Assembly: GCF_000317695.1 (NCBI RefSeq)
Contig: NC_019771.1
Span: 2,794,001 to 2,858,000 of the forward strand
Direction: 5' to 3'
DNA: 64,000 bases
From: Anabaena cylindrica PCC 7122
Lineage (GTDB): Bacteria; Cyanobacteriota; Cyanobacteriia; Cyanobacteriales; Nostocaceae
Shown: one piece after another, positions 1 through 8,425 of the stretch
Layout of the letters: each line of letters begins with the position of its first letter
How positions within the stretch are numbered: position 1 is the stretch's first letter
The notes under the pieces: generated by a model
Told to the model about the DNA's origin: nothing
The model's input: the letters and a program-made list of their open reading frames with translations, nothing else
The model's database searches: none
Program-made: the position numbers and the translations under genes

Positions 1-541
1 CTACATTGCTAGAAGATGCTTCGTGGATCAACACTTGATAGGCAGCCCTAACTTCAGGCGGCAACTGTTCTGGAGGTGTATCGTATTCAAAGCCAGCAGC
101 AAAAATAACTCGTAATGCTTCTCTTGTCGCTTCGGTATCTGAAACTTGATGAGCATACTCTTCAATTAACTGATTTAATGAATCATCCTCTGTGTCAAAA
201 GCCGGTGGAGCATCTAGGTTTTCGTTACCCCAGGGTTTACTCGGCCAATGCAACCCAATCAGTAAAGGAAGGAAACCATGTCTTTTTTGTTTTAGGTTTT
301 GAATATCATCTGTGGCAGCAGCCATGGCTGCAATCCAGTGTTGGTATTGTTTTTTCGCAGCCGGAACATCACCCTGCCATCCGTGACTCATCACAAATAC
401 ATCTGTAATCGGCTCTTTACCTAAGACATCTAAGAGTTTCTGACTCAGCAACTCCCCATCTTCAGAACTTTCTTTACCTTTTTCATCAATGCAAATGAGA
501 TAGTATTCTAAAGAAGTTCCGACTACTTTTTCAATTGGCAT
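1..541 (-). CDS. Partial protein, probable alpha/beta-hydrolase-type N-terminus
   Basis: A minus-strand frame opens at an ATG (539-541) and runs 180 codons to the left edge without a stop, so only the N-terminal part is present. The start reads MPIEKVVGTSLEYYLICIDE. Around residues 45-55 lies VFVMSHGWQGD, a hydrophobic strand followed by HGW, which resembles the strand and oxyanion-hole region of alpha/beta hydrolases; a second strand (FLPLLIGLHWPSKPWG) follows near residue 90. The nucleophile elbow and the catalytic Asp/His would lie outside the window, so the enzymatic class is inference. The plus-strand frame over it is an antisense shadow. Confidence 0.6.
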   Translation of the reverse strand, partial: MPIEKVVGTSLEYYLICIDEKGKESSEDGELLSQKLLDVLGKEPITDVFVMSHGWQGDVPAAKKQYQHWIAAMAAATDDIQNLKQKRHGFLPLLIGLHWPSKPWGNENLDAPPAFDTEDDSLNQLIEEYAHQVSDTEATREALRVIFAAGFEYDTPPEQLPPEVRAAYQVLIHEASSSNV

Positions 542-906
542 AAGTTAATCTTGTTACTCTTACAAGGGTTATATCTAAGTAATATTGCAGCCTACTAGTG
601 TATTGTCAATATGCTGTTAATAAGAATATAGCGATTTTTTACCAACCCTAAGCCATAGATATTGATAATTGCTTGAAAATATTAAGTTGTTTTTCTGTCA
701 ATACTAAATTTATGTTTTGTAATATTGAATTCTGTTTTTCAGGTCAGCCTTTGGCTTGACGATATTAGCTCCCTTCAACCCCCTTTTTTAAGAGGGATCT
801 GGAAGAAAGCTGACAGTGTAAGTAGGTAAACGAAGTACAGAATTTAGTGAAAAAGCCTTACAAGAATAGGATTTTACTGCTGATTGCTATTGTAAAATTA
901 GCGACA
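542..906. other. Intergenic region, 365 bp, no gene seen
   Basis: AT-rich spacer between the start of the hydrolase-like gene and the stop of the subtilisin gene. The only structure seen is a short C-rich/G-rich hairpin at about 779-796 (CCCCCTT...AAGAGGG), of a kind common as a dispersed repeat in Nostoc. No RNA gene or convincing open frame was seen. Confidence 0.5.
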
Positions 907-3057
907 TCAACCCCCATATCCGATCACTAATTCCCAACTATTGAGCTTACCAACATCTTGAGGTGAATAGTCAATAACTTGCAATTGCCAACTTCCTTTA
1001 GCTGGTAGAGAAAGTAATTGTTTAAGAACGGGATGCGATCGCACTGCATAAGTCCTATTCAACAGAGTCTGTCTACCCAAAGTCCGATTTTGTAACAAAA
1101 CTTGCTGATTATTGGGTGCAATTAAATAAACTTCTAAATCCCCTAAAAAATCGTGAGTGATATTCACCTTCACCTGAATATCTGCAACAGTAACATTTTC
1201 ATTCAAAGCGATGCCTTCGGCGAACACAGCGATCGCACTCCTAACTCCTCGTTTATCATCATCAGGAATCCAAACTTGGCTTTTATTCTCCACCCGGACT
1301 TCTTTACTCGGACTTAATACCACTGTACGCAACTGCTGTGCTACCCGTACAGCCTTAGCGGCATTCACCTTCCCATAACCAAACCATAGACAATGACCAT
1401 TACTGTCATAAGTACCCCCACGCAAACCCAATTGCGGGTCAGCCTCAGGATCAACAATCTTATCAGTAGTTTCTTGCAAAATGCGGTGGACTTGTTGAGC
1501 TGTCAAATCAGCATTAGCTGACAAAATCAACGCCGTAACCCCAGCCACTACCGGAGTCGCACTAGAAGTACCACCAAAATTATTGGTAAAGTTACCTTGG
1601 TTATAGCCAGCACTTCCCAACTGATCAGTTGTGAAAATTCCCAACCCCGAAAGAGAAGAAGTGATTGTCGGTTGTGTATAGACAAAGCCCGTTTCCTGAA
1701 ACCACATCCCCGGTGGCGCATTATTACTAGGCGCACATACAGAAATATTAGCGCCCCAATTACTATAAGCAGCTTTTTTATTCAAACTCGTAGAAGCCGA
1801 TACAGCAATTACATCGGGATGAATAGCAAAACCACTCAACCAATTCGTCTTACCAGCTAGTATATTTTTCGGCCAATTCTGCTCATTTACAGTCCCACTA
1901 ATTGGGCGGTTAGCATTACCCGCCGCAAACAAAATTACACATCCTTTACCATTACGTCCCTTAGTCGCAGCGCGTGTGATAGCCGCCTTTTGGCGCAAAG
2001 ACAAAGGGAAATAAACAGCAGAAGCTCCCCAGCTACAAGAAATTACACTCGCACCCTGATCAATTGCCCAATTAAATATATCCTCAATTGATTCATCATC
2101 CAAAAACCCAGTCGTGCGAATTGGCATTAATGCACAACCAGGCGCAACCCCCACAATTCCCGTACCATTTTCTTCAGCCACAGCTATTCCTGCACAAGCA
2201 GTACCGTGACTAGTTTCCTGATCATCCGGTAAAGGTATAAAGTCATTTTCTTTCAAATCTTTAGGAGCAATAACTTTACCCATTCCTTGAAAATCTGGGT
2301 GATTCAAATCAAAAGAATCATCCACCACCGCCACAACCACAGAACGCACACCACGCGTAATATCCCAAGCTTGTTCTACAGAAATATGAGAACCCACACC
2401 CAACTGATTACCACTATTGTGATTGAGATACCACTGTTGAGAATAGAGAGAATCATCGGGTTTATAATTTGGTTCTTGCTGGATGAAAATATTCGGTTCC
2501 GCTGCTAAAACTTCTGGGAGTGCTTGCAACTGGTTAGTAATCTTGATCGGATTTTCTGTAGCTTGTTTGCTAATGAGAAATACAAACGCGTTAGGTAATC
2601 CTAATACTTGTTGATATTCAATTAAACTGAAAGTATTAGCTATAGTATTAATCTTGGCAAAGTCTACCCAAGTAGCAAATTGAATTGTAATTTGGTCACT
2701 TAGATAAACGTAAGTGCCTGGATTATCTTTAAATTTATAAACATGACTGGCAAAAGCAACATTTTCATCAGCCCGTGCTTGAGACATGGCCACCTCTAGC
2801 TGACCAGGTTCAACAGCAAATAATTCCAGTTTTGCTCTAGGAATAGTGTGCCGCCAAACACCCCAAGAAAACTGAGATAATTGCTCAGGAAGAAAGTCCG
2901 CATTTGGACGAATGGTGAAGCGAGATAGAACTTTTTCTAGAATTAACTCTTCACCACCGCGTTGTAAAACCACACCCAGACTGCTGGCGGGTACACCTGT
3001 GGGTTGAGAATCAGAAGAACTGATGCGTTGGGGTAGCCTACCGTAGGTATCGCTCAT
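907..3057 (-). CDS. Subtilisin-like serine protease with C-terminal P-domain (PrcA-like)
   Basis: Peptidase family S8 enzyme of 716 residues. The catalytic triad is visible as Asp246 in VVAVVDDSFDLNHPDF, His284 in SHGTACAGIA and Ser498 in GGTSSATPVVAG. The last 110 or so residues form a proprotein-convertase P-domain (NVTVADIQVKVNITHDFLGD, GSWQLQVIDYSPQDVGKLNS). The first 220 residues are an N-terminal region with no signal peptide, so a cytoplasmic enzyme is inferred. The architecture matches the calcium-dependent protease PrcA of Anabaena, which is reported as roughly 660 residues; it may be PrcA or a paralogue. It is monocistronic, with HIP1 octamers at 1035 and 1229. Confidence 0.9.
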   Translation of the reverse strand: MSDTYGRLPQRISSSDSQPTGVPASSLGVVLQRGGEELILEKVLSRFTIRPNADFLPEQLSQFSWGVWRHTIPRAKLELFAVEPGQLEVAMSQARADENVAFASHVYKFKDNPGTYVYLSDQITIQFATWVDFAKINTIANTFSLIEYQQVLGLPNAFVFLISKQATENPIKITNQLQALPEVLAAEPNIFIQQEPNYKPDDSLYSQQWYLNHNSGNQLGVGSHISVEQAWDITRGVRSVVVAVVDDSFDLNHPDFQGMGKVIAPKDLKENDFIPLPDDQETSHGTACAGIAVAEENGTGIVGVAPGCALMPIRTTGFLDDESIEDIFNWAIDQGASVISCSWGASAVYFPLSLRQKAAITRAATKGRNGKGCVILFAAGNANRPISGTVNEQNWPKNILAGKTNWLSGFAIHPDVIAVSASTSLNKKAAYSNWGANISVCAPSNNAPPGMWFQETGFVYTQPTITSSLSGLGIFTTDQLGSAGYNQGNFTNNFGGTSSATPVVAGVTALILSANADLTAQQVHRILQETTDKIVDPEADPQLGLRGGTYDSNGHCLWFGYGKVNAAKAVRVAQQLRTVVLSPSKEVRVENKSQVWIPDDDKRGVRSAIAVFAEGIALNENVTVADIQVKVNITHDFLGDLEVYLIAPNNQQVLLQNRTLGRQTLLNRTYAVRSHPVLKQLLSLPAKGSWQLQVIDYSPQDVGKLNSWELVIGYGG

Positions 3058-3227
3058 AAAGAATATTTTCGTGGATATACAGGGGGCAGGGAACTCTCTT
3101 CAACCAATTTCCAGTCTAAATCAGAGAAACTTGTTCTATAGTTTTCCTGTATCTGAGACACAATCAGAGTTAAGATACCCGAAGTTTCCATAAATTTTTT
3201 ATAGACTTGTTGCACTAAATTAATCCC

Positions 3228-3809
3228 ATGAACCTTGCTGCTGCTTTCTTAATTCCCTTCACTTCTTTATCATTCATCACCTTCCTGAGTCTACTATCGC
3301 CTGTTCAAGCTCAGGTCATACAGTTACCCGGCTCCAATAATCAAGCACAACCTATTGATGCCAACGAATCTAACACTCTCCGTCCTACCAGTCAAAGTAA
3401 CAGCGTATTGAGTATAGAAGGAGGCCAGCGACTTCTCAAAGAGTCAGATGATGCTGTTTCTGCTCAAAGATATGACGTTGCTGCTAAAAAACTTCAGGAA
3501 GCACGTCAAGTTTTTAATCAGCTATCTAATTTTTATCAGGATCTCAACTCCAGCTTTTCGGGCATAGATATTAGAGTATCCGATTCCCAGCGCAAGAAAG
3601 CCTTAGAAAGCGCCCAACTTCGAGATGATGCTACCTATCGTTTGGCCTTGGTACATCGGGCTTTAAATCAGCCAGAATTAGCAGTACCTTTGTTAGTTCA
3701 AATTATTAAAAGTCAAAACCCCACACGAGAACTAGGTAAAAAAGCTTATCAACAGTTGTTTGAATTGGGTTTTGTTGATACAGCTTACCCCCGACAAGGC
3801 GCAAAATAA
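3228..3809 (+). CDS. Secreted TPR-like hypothetical protein
   Basis: A 193-residue protein with an N-terminal hydrophobic segment ending in SPVQAQ, a good signal peptide with an Ala-x-Ala-like cleavage region near residue 29. The mature part is mostly helical; residues 65-180 (RLLKESDDAVSAQRYDVAAK, ATYRLALVHRALNQPELAVP) look like two or three degenerate tetratricopeptide-type hairpins. No catalytic motif is seen and I do not recognise the family. An exported adaptor or periplasmic protein is inferred. It diverges from the subtilisin gene across a 170-bp spacer. Confidence 0.75.
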   Translation: MNLAAAFLIPFTSLSFITFLSLLSPVQAQVIQLPGSNNQAQPIDANESNTLRPTSQSNSVLSIEGGQRLLKESDDAVSAQRYDVAAKKLQEARQVFNQLSNFYQDLNSSFSGIDIRVSDSQRKKALESAQLRDDATYRLALVHRALNQPELAVPLLVQIIKSQNPTRELGKKAYQQLFELGFVDTAYPRQGAK

Positions 3810-3868
3810 TTCCATGAGGCAGGGGGGCAGGGTGACAGGTGACAGAAGTAAAAATAAATACTATACCC

Positions 3869-3889
3869 AATCCCCAATCCCCAATCCCC
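3869..3889. repeat. Short heptamer repeat (AATCCCC)x3
   Basis: Three head-to-tail copies of AATCCCC sit between the TPR-like gene and bolA, after a G-rich block (GAGGCAGGGGGGCAGGG). Period seven is typical of cyanobacterial short tandemly repeated repetitive (STRR) sequences. Confidence 0.7.
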
Positions 3890-3945
3890 AGTCATTTGCT
3901 CCATATCTGTTCATAATAGAGAAGTAAGTTTTTTCAGGAATGGCG

Positions 3946-4182
3946 ATGATTACTCCGCAGCAGGTTGAGGCAATGATCAAGGCAGGACTGCCAGATGCCC
4001 AGGTTGAGGTGCAGGACTTGACTGGTGGTGGAGACCACTACCAGGTGACAGTAGTTTCATCGCAGTTTGCAGGTAAGGGACTGGTGCAACAACACCAGTT
4101 AGTTTATGGTGCATTGCAGCAAGCTATGTCAACCGAAGCGATTCATGCCTTGGCTCTCAAGACATCTACTCCCCAAGCTTAA
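3946..4182 (+). CDS. BolA family protein
   Basis: A 78-residue BolA/IbaG-type protein: MITPQQVEAMIKAGLPDAQV, then the beta segment DHYQVTVVSSQF and the helix HQLVYGALQQAM. BolA proteins bind a [2Fe-2S] cluster together with CGFS glutaredoxins and act in iron homeostasis and cluster trafficking. An in-frame ATG lies 6 nt upstream at 3940, but the AGGA at about 3936 is too close to it and fits the ATG at 3946 at about seven bases, so the second start was chosen. The partner glutaredoxin gene follows 103 bp downstream on the same strand and a terminator lies after both. Confidence 0.9.
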   Translation: MITPQQVEAMIKAGLPDAQVEVQDLTGGGDHYQVTVVSSQFAGKGLVQQHQLVYGALQQAMSTEAIHALALKTSTPQA

Positions 4183-4285
4183 CTACTAATAGACTGATTT
4201 TAGTTAATCATTCAGCTAATAGCTGACGGCTAAATGCCATTGATTTTTGATTTGAGAACCGCAACAACAAAGGAAACAAAAAACC

Positions 4286-4609
4286 ATGACCCCAGAAGTT
4301 AAAGAGAGAATTGATAACTTGTTACAAGAAAACAAGATTATGGTTTTCATGAAGGGAAATAAGTTAATGCCTCAATGTGGTTTTTCCAATAATGTGGTGC
4401 AGATTCTGAATACATTAGGCGTTCCCTTTGAGACAATTGATGTTCTTTCAGACCAAGATATTCGTCAAGGTATTAAAGAATATTCCAACTGGCCCACAAT
4501 TCCCCAAGTATATATTAATGGTCAATTTATTGGCGGTTCTGATATTTTGATTGAAATATATCAAAAAGGTGAATTACAGCAAATGGTGGAAGTTGCATTA
4601 GCTTCCTAA
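4286..4609 (+). CDS. grxD: Monothiol glutaredoxin, CGFS type (Grx4-like)
   Basis: A 107-residue class II monothiol glutaredoxin. The active site CGFS lies in MPQCGFSNNVVQIL (about residues 31-34), followed by the glutathione-binding WPTIPQVYINGQFIGG and GGSDI. Such proteins hold a glutathione-ligated [2Fe-2S] cluster and pair with BolA, which is encoded just upstream, so the two probably form one operon for Fe-S cluster carriage. An AGGAAAC about ten bases upstream serves as ribosome binding site. Length is typical. Confidence 0.94.
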   Translation: MTPEVKERIDNLLQENKIMVFMKGNKLMPQCGFSNNVVQILNTLGVPFETIDVLSDQDIRQGIKEYSNWPTIPQVYINGQFIGGSDILIEIYQKGELQQMVEVALAS

Positions 4610-4637
4610 TATTTTTTTCAATTCATTCACTTTTACT

Positions 4638-4679
4638 GCCCTTGAAAATTAGGAATTTTCCCTTTTTCAGGGGCTTTTT
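4638..4679 (+). terminator. Intrinsic terminator of the bolA-grxD unit
   Basis: GCCCTTGAAAA (4638-4648) pairs with TTTTCAGGGGC (4664-4674), 11 bp with one G-U, followed by TTTTT. It overlaps the last codons of the convergent MFS gene. Confidence 0.75.
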
Positions 4680-6166
4680 CGTGGGTTAGGGTATGAAAAT
4701 ATCCAATTCTTTTTTTCTAGCCACCATAACAAAACTGCAAATATTGTCGAAATCAACAACAGAGCAGCCACAACCCGAAAGGTAATTTGGGTGGCAAATA
4801 CTAATGAGTCAATAGGTGCATTAGTAATATCTATATTTGATGTCAGTTTAGCATTGGTAATAATCACAAAAGAGAAGACAGCCCCTACTAATGGCACACC
4901 TGCTGTCTGTCCCAATATCCGTGATAAGGATAACAAACCCGAAGCAATGCCTAACCGTTCTTGTGGTGCAGCCCCCATAATGGCGCTGTTGTTAGGAGAT
5001 TGAAACATTCCCACTCCTAATCCATAGGGAATAATCTCAATAATGTAGTTAAGTATAGTTAATTCAGTATCAAATGTGCTGATGATCAAGCATCCTATCG
5101 CCATTAAGACTAATCCAATTAAGCTAATTATTCGAGAGCCATAATTGTCTGATAAAATCCCCGCAATTGGTGCTGTCAATACAATAATAATCGGCGGTAC
5201 TGCTAATAGTAAACCTGCTTGCTCAGTGGGATATTGCTTAACCAATTTCAGAAAAAAAGGTAGCAGAAAGATAACTCCTGCCATCACGAAATTACCCAGA
5301 AAACGCAGCCCTAAGCCAAGACTAAAATCTAGAGATTTAAAAATATTCAAATCTAGCATTGGTTCTGGTAAATTGGCTTCTGTCAATAAAAAACAGGTAA
5401 AACTAATAGCAGATAAAACCAGCAAATTAAAAGCTGTATTAGAGCCAAATCCTTCATTTTGTAATAAGGTGATAGCAAGTGTAAAACTAGTTAAAGTTAG
5501 GGTAAGAATTAATGTGCCAATGACATCAAAGCTTTGTTTAATTGCACCGACAACAGAAGGAGGTACAAGATAGGCTACTATTAAACAGGCGATAATCCCA
5601 ATTGGCACATTGATTAAAAAGATTAAAGGCCAACCACATAAATTAATTAGTATTCCTCCGACTGTAGGCCCTAACATAATTCCCAGTCCGAAAATTCCGG
5701 CTCTAATACCTAAAGCCAGTCCTCTCTCCTCAGGTGGAAACACTTCTACAATCATTGCTGTTCCCAGTCCTGAAATAAAAGCAGCACCTATTCCTTGAAG
5801 GGCGCGAAAGGCTATTAAAAAGCTTACATTTGGTGCAATTCCACATAATAGAGAACTGAGGGTAAATACGATTAATCCCATAATGTAGAGTTGTTTTTTG
5901 CTCCACATATCCCCTAATTTTGCGGCGCTGAGGACAAAAATTGCGATCGCTAGTAGATAACTCAAAACCACCCATTGAATAGTTGCAAAGCTAGTGTGGA
6001 GCGACTCTACCATAATCGGTAGGGCTAGATTAATTATGTAAACATCTAAAGCAAAGATAAATACACCAATTCCAATACCTACTATTGCCCACCATTTTCC
6101 AGATTTTTTTATTTCTTTTCCTATGTCTTGAGATTGTTCTTCCTTGGGTTTTGAAATTACTATCAT
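4667..6166 (-). CDS. MFS transporter, DHA2 (EmrB/QacA-like) family, 14 TM
   Basis: A 499-residue membrane protein with about fourteen hydrophobic segments. Motif A is seen as LGDMWSKKQLYIMG after TM2, and the antiporter motif C region as GLGIMLGPTVGGIL in TM5; the N-terminal 25 residues are a charged cytoplasmic tail. The family exports drugs or metabolites by proton antiport. The homocitrate-synthase-like gene lies 70 bp upstream on the same strand, so co-transcription is plausible and the exported substrate could derive from that pathway; this is inference. The 3' end overlaps the terminator of the convergent grxD gene. Confidence 0.88.
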   Translation of the reverse strand: MIVISKPKEEQSQDIGKEIKKSGKWWAIVGIGIGVFIFALDVYIINLALPIMVESLHTSFATIQWVVLSYLLAIAIFVLSAAKLGDMWSKKQLYIMGLIVFTLSSLLCGIAPNVSFLIAFRALQGIGAAFISGLGTAMIVEVFPPEERGLALGIRAGIFGLGIMLGPTVGGILINLCGWPLIFLINVPIGIIACLIVAYLVPPSVVGAIKQSFDVIGTLILTLTLTSFTLAITLLQNEGFGSNTAFNLLVLSAISFTCFLLTEANLPEPMLDLNIFKSLDFSLGLGLRFLGNFVMAGVIFLLPFFLKLVKQYPTEQAGLLLAVPPIIIVLTAPIAGILSDNYGSRIISLIGLVLMAIGCLIISTFDTELTILNYIIEIIPYGLGVGMFQSPNNSAIMGAAPQERLGIASGLLSLSRILGQTAGVPLVGAVFSFVIITNAKLTSNIDITNAPIDSLVFATQITFRVVAALLLISTIFAVLLWWLEKKNWIFSYPNPRKSP

Positions 6167-6236
6167 GTCATCTAGTTAACCAAATTACCTGCATTATTAT
6201 CGAATTTTTCTAATTAAAATATTAAATTTACGCTCA

Positions 6237-7412
6237 TTAACTTGAAGTCATCATTGGCTTAATAGTACAGCGTTCTATAATTTCTGGCAGTTCTTTATCA
6301 ATATCAATAGGTGTACCTCTTTTAGAAATTACTTTAATTTCTTGGAGAATTTTAGCCACCAAATCTTTATTTTTAGCCAAGTCTTCTCTACCTATCTGCT
6401 TAATAGCGAGTTCCACAGCAGTAATTCCTGATTGCATCCCTAATGCCAAGCTACTTTTTATCCCCAGAATATCTGGACTTAAACTTTGATATAAACGCTC
6501 ATCTTTGGCTACAGCTTTAACATGAACACCTGCATAGTGGGTAAAGGCATTTTTACCTGTTATTGCTTGATGAGGAGGAATTGAAATATGAGAATGTTCA
6601 CTCACAAAATCATATAAATCCTTTAAATAGTTGAGTTGCCAACTATTTACTTCGTCATTCATATCTATCAAATTTATTAATAATTCTGCTAAATCAACAA
6701 TTCCTGCTCTTTCGCCTAAACCCATTACAGAAACATCAATAATGTCAGCACCTGCTCTATAGGCATCTAGTGCATTTGCCAAAGCTAAACCTTTATCATT
6801 GTGACAATGTACTGCTATTTGTGGATATAAATCGCGTTTTTCTAGCTCGTCTTTCAAAGTTTTCACATAATTATAAATATTTCGTTGAGGATGAAATGGA
6901 TTTGTGTATCCAGTTGTATCAGCTATGCTGATGATATTAGCTCCTGCTTTTACTGCTTCACTCGCTGCTGAAATCACATTTTCTATAGGTGAGCGCACTG
7001 TATCTTCTGGTGTATATCGAATTAATAAATCATTTTTTTGTTTTCTAGCATAAGTTATGACTTCAACAATTCTATCTATAGCTTTTTCTAAACTGATGTT
7101 ATAGTCACGATACAATCTTTGTGGTGAAACACTAAAAAATACACCTAAAAAATCTACACCACAGTCTATTGCTTTCTGCACATTATCTATGCGACAAAGT
7201 GAATGAGCGCCTATTTTGGCATTGAGTCCAGCTTTAGCAATTTTAGTTATGGCTAACGTGATTTCGCCATCTACAACTGGATTTCCTACTTCTATAATAT
7301 CAATTCCTATCTGATCTAAAAACTGGGCTATTAGTAATTTTTCATCTGGAGAAAAATAAATTCCAGGAGTTTGTTCTCCTTCTCTCAACGTAGAGTCTAG
7401 AATTTTCACCAT
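6237..7412 (-). CDS. Homocitrate synthase / 2-isopropylmalate synthase family protein (NifV-like)
   Basis: A 391-residue DRE-TIM metallolyase. The N-terminal motif is LDSTLREGEQTPG (Glu in place of the usual Asp of LRDGEQ), the metal-binding HxH is in AVHCHNDKGLALAN, and VMGLGERAGIVDLAEL matches the conserved GxGERAG loop. There is no C-terminal leucine-regulatory LeuA dimer domain, and length is close to NifV (about 375-400). The reaction is acetyl-CoA plus a 2-oxoacid to a hydroxy-dicarboxylate. No nif gene lies in the window and the neighbour is an MFS exporter, so FeMo-cofactor homocitrate supply or a specialised pathway are both possible. Confidence 0.85.
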   Translation of the reverse strand: MVKILDSTLREGEQTPGIYFSPDEKLLIAQFLDQIGIDIIEVGNPVVDGEITLAITKIAKAGLNAKIGAHSLCRIDNVQKAIDCGVDFLGVFFSVSPQRLYRDYNISLEKAIDRIVEVITYARKQKNDLLIRYTPEDTVRSPIENVISAASEAVKAGANIISIADTTGYTNPFHPQRNIYNYVKTLKDELEKRDLYPQIAVHCHNDKGLALANALDAYRAGADIIDVSVMGLGERAGIVDLAELLINLIDMNDEVNSWQLNYLKDLYDFVSEHSHISIPPHQAITGKNAFTHYAGVHVKAVAKDERLYQSLSPDILGIKSSLALGMQSGITAVELAIKQIGREDLAKNKDLVAKILQEIKVISKRGTPIDIDKELPEIIERCTIKPMMTSS

Positions 7413-7486
7413 TTAATCTGTGGAATGCAAGAACTTTGTGCCAATTATCTCATGTGATAACTGAAGTCCCCAACCTGAAAACCATC

Positions 7487-7521
7487 AAAAATCCCCTCTA
7501 TAGTTATGAAACTGAGGGGAT
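7487..7521 (-). terminator. Intrinsic terminator downstream of the DUF6761-like gene
   Basis: On the minus strand ATCCCCTC pairs with GAGGGGAT (7514-7521 with 7491-7498), 8 bp with a 15-nt loop, followed by TTTT. It lies between the 84-residue gene and the start of the homocitrate-synthase-like gene, separating the two units. Confidence 0.65.
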
Positions 7522-7642
7522 GTTCTTTATAAACTACAGTATTTACAAAATTCCATACCTCTGGATACAGTTGACCAATACAAAAAATATGCTATGATCA
7601 TCTGCGGCAATACAGGATTGTTACCGATCAATCTACCTTTGT

Positions 7643-7897
7643 TCAGTAGTATCCATGTTGTCGTTCTGGCTCTGGTTGGGTCATGGCAAAGTTTGAAGCA
7701 TCGTACAGGTAGCGGCTTGCTTCCTCCTCTAAGCGATGAATCAAGTAGGCATCTATAGCGTTACCCTGTCTTAGTGCGGCTAGATACCCATCCAAATACA
7801 TCCGCATATCATCCATACGATAACCGCGATTCCATAACTCGACGAAGGCGTCGGTAAGTCTTTGGTAATAGCGGATGGTTTGTGTGTCTTGGAGCAT
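7643..7897 (-). CDS. Small conserved cyanobacterial protein (DUF6761-like)
   Basis: An 84-residue soluble protein, MLQDTQTIRYYQRLTDAFVE onwards, with a basic-acidic helical character and the segments WNRGYRMDDMRMYLDGYLAA and IDAYLIHRLEEEASRYLYD. It resembles a short family conserved in cyanobacteria (I believe DUF6761); the function is unknown. It is a single gene with its own terminator downstream and a 528-bp AT-rich region upstream. Confidence 0.75.
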   Translation of the reverse strand: MLQDTQTIRYYQRLTDAFVELWNRGYRMDDMRMYLDGYLAALRQGNAIDAYLIHRLEEEASRYLYDASNFAMTQPEPERQHGYY

Positions 7898-8425
7898 AAC
7901 TGCTGTATTAATCTCGTGGGAATGAGAATTGTAAATGATTCACGCTCGAAAATGAAGTATGACTTCCTCCTTAAGTATTAACCCAAAGTTAAGATTTTAA
8001 CGTTGGGTCTGACCCCTCATTTGCTAAAAACTTAATTACATCCTATGCCAAAAAAGCTAAAATATGATTAGTTGGTAACTTATTTTTATGATTTTGGTTG
8101 TTAATAGCTTGATTTATGCTTGTGATTAAAGTTTATAATCAGTACAAAGTATAATCTGTACCCTGCGGCTGATAGACATTTCAGATAGCTTTTGACTAGC
8201 CTAAAAATAGTTTTCCAAACTTACCATTAAAAAAACTTTGATAAGTTTCACATAAAAATTAAGAATATTGCTAATTTGGCGGTAGATAAAGGGAAAATTA
8301 AATTTATTGCAAGGTTTTGTATGGATGAATGTGAAGATTATATCAGTTGAAGTAACAAAGGCTACAAAACCTTAGGCTTGAGATTGTTAATTTGAGAGTC
8401 ATCGACGCTAAGGGGTCTTGCCACT
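7898..8425. other. Intergenic region, 528 bp, divergent promoters
   Basis: AT-rich spacer between divergently transcribed genes. A sequence GTATAATCTGTAC near 8149 looks like an NtcA box (GTA-N8-TAC), but the spacing is seven, not eight. No RNA gene or open frame was recognised; promoters for both flanking genes must lie here. Confidence 0.4.

Noticed and set aside
8140..8165. NtcA-like box near GTATAATCTGTAC
   Set aside because: The half sites are seven bases apart rather than eight.
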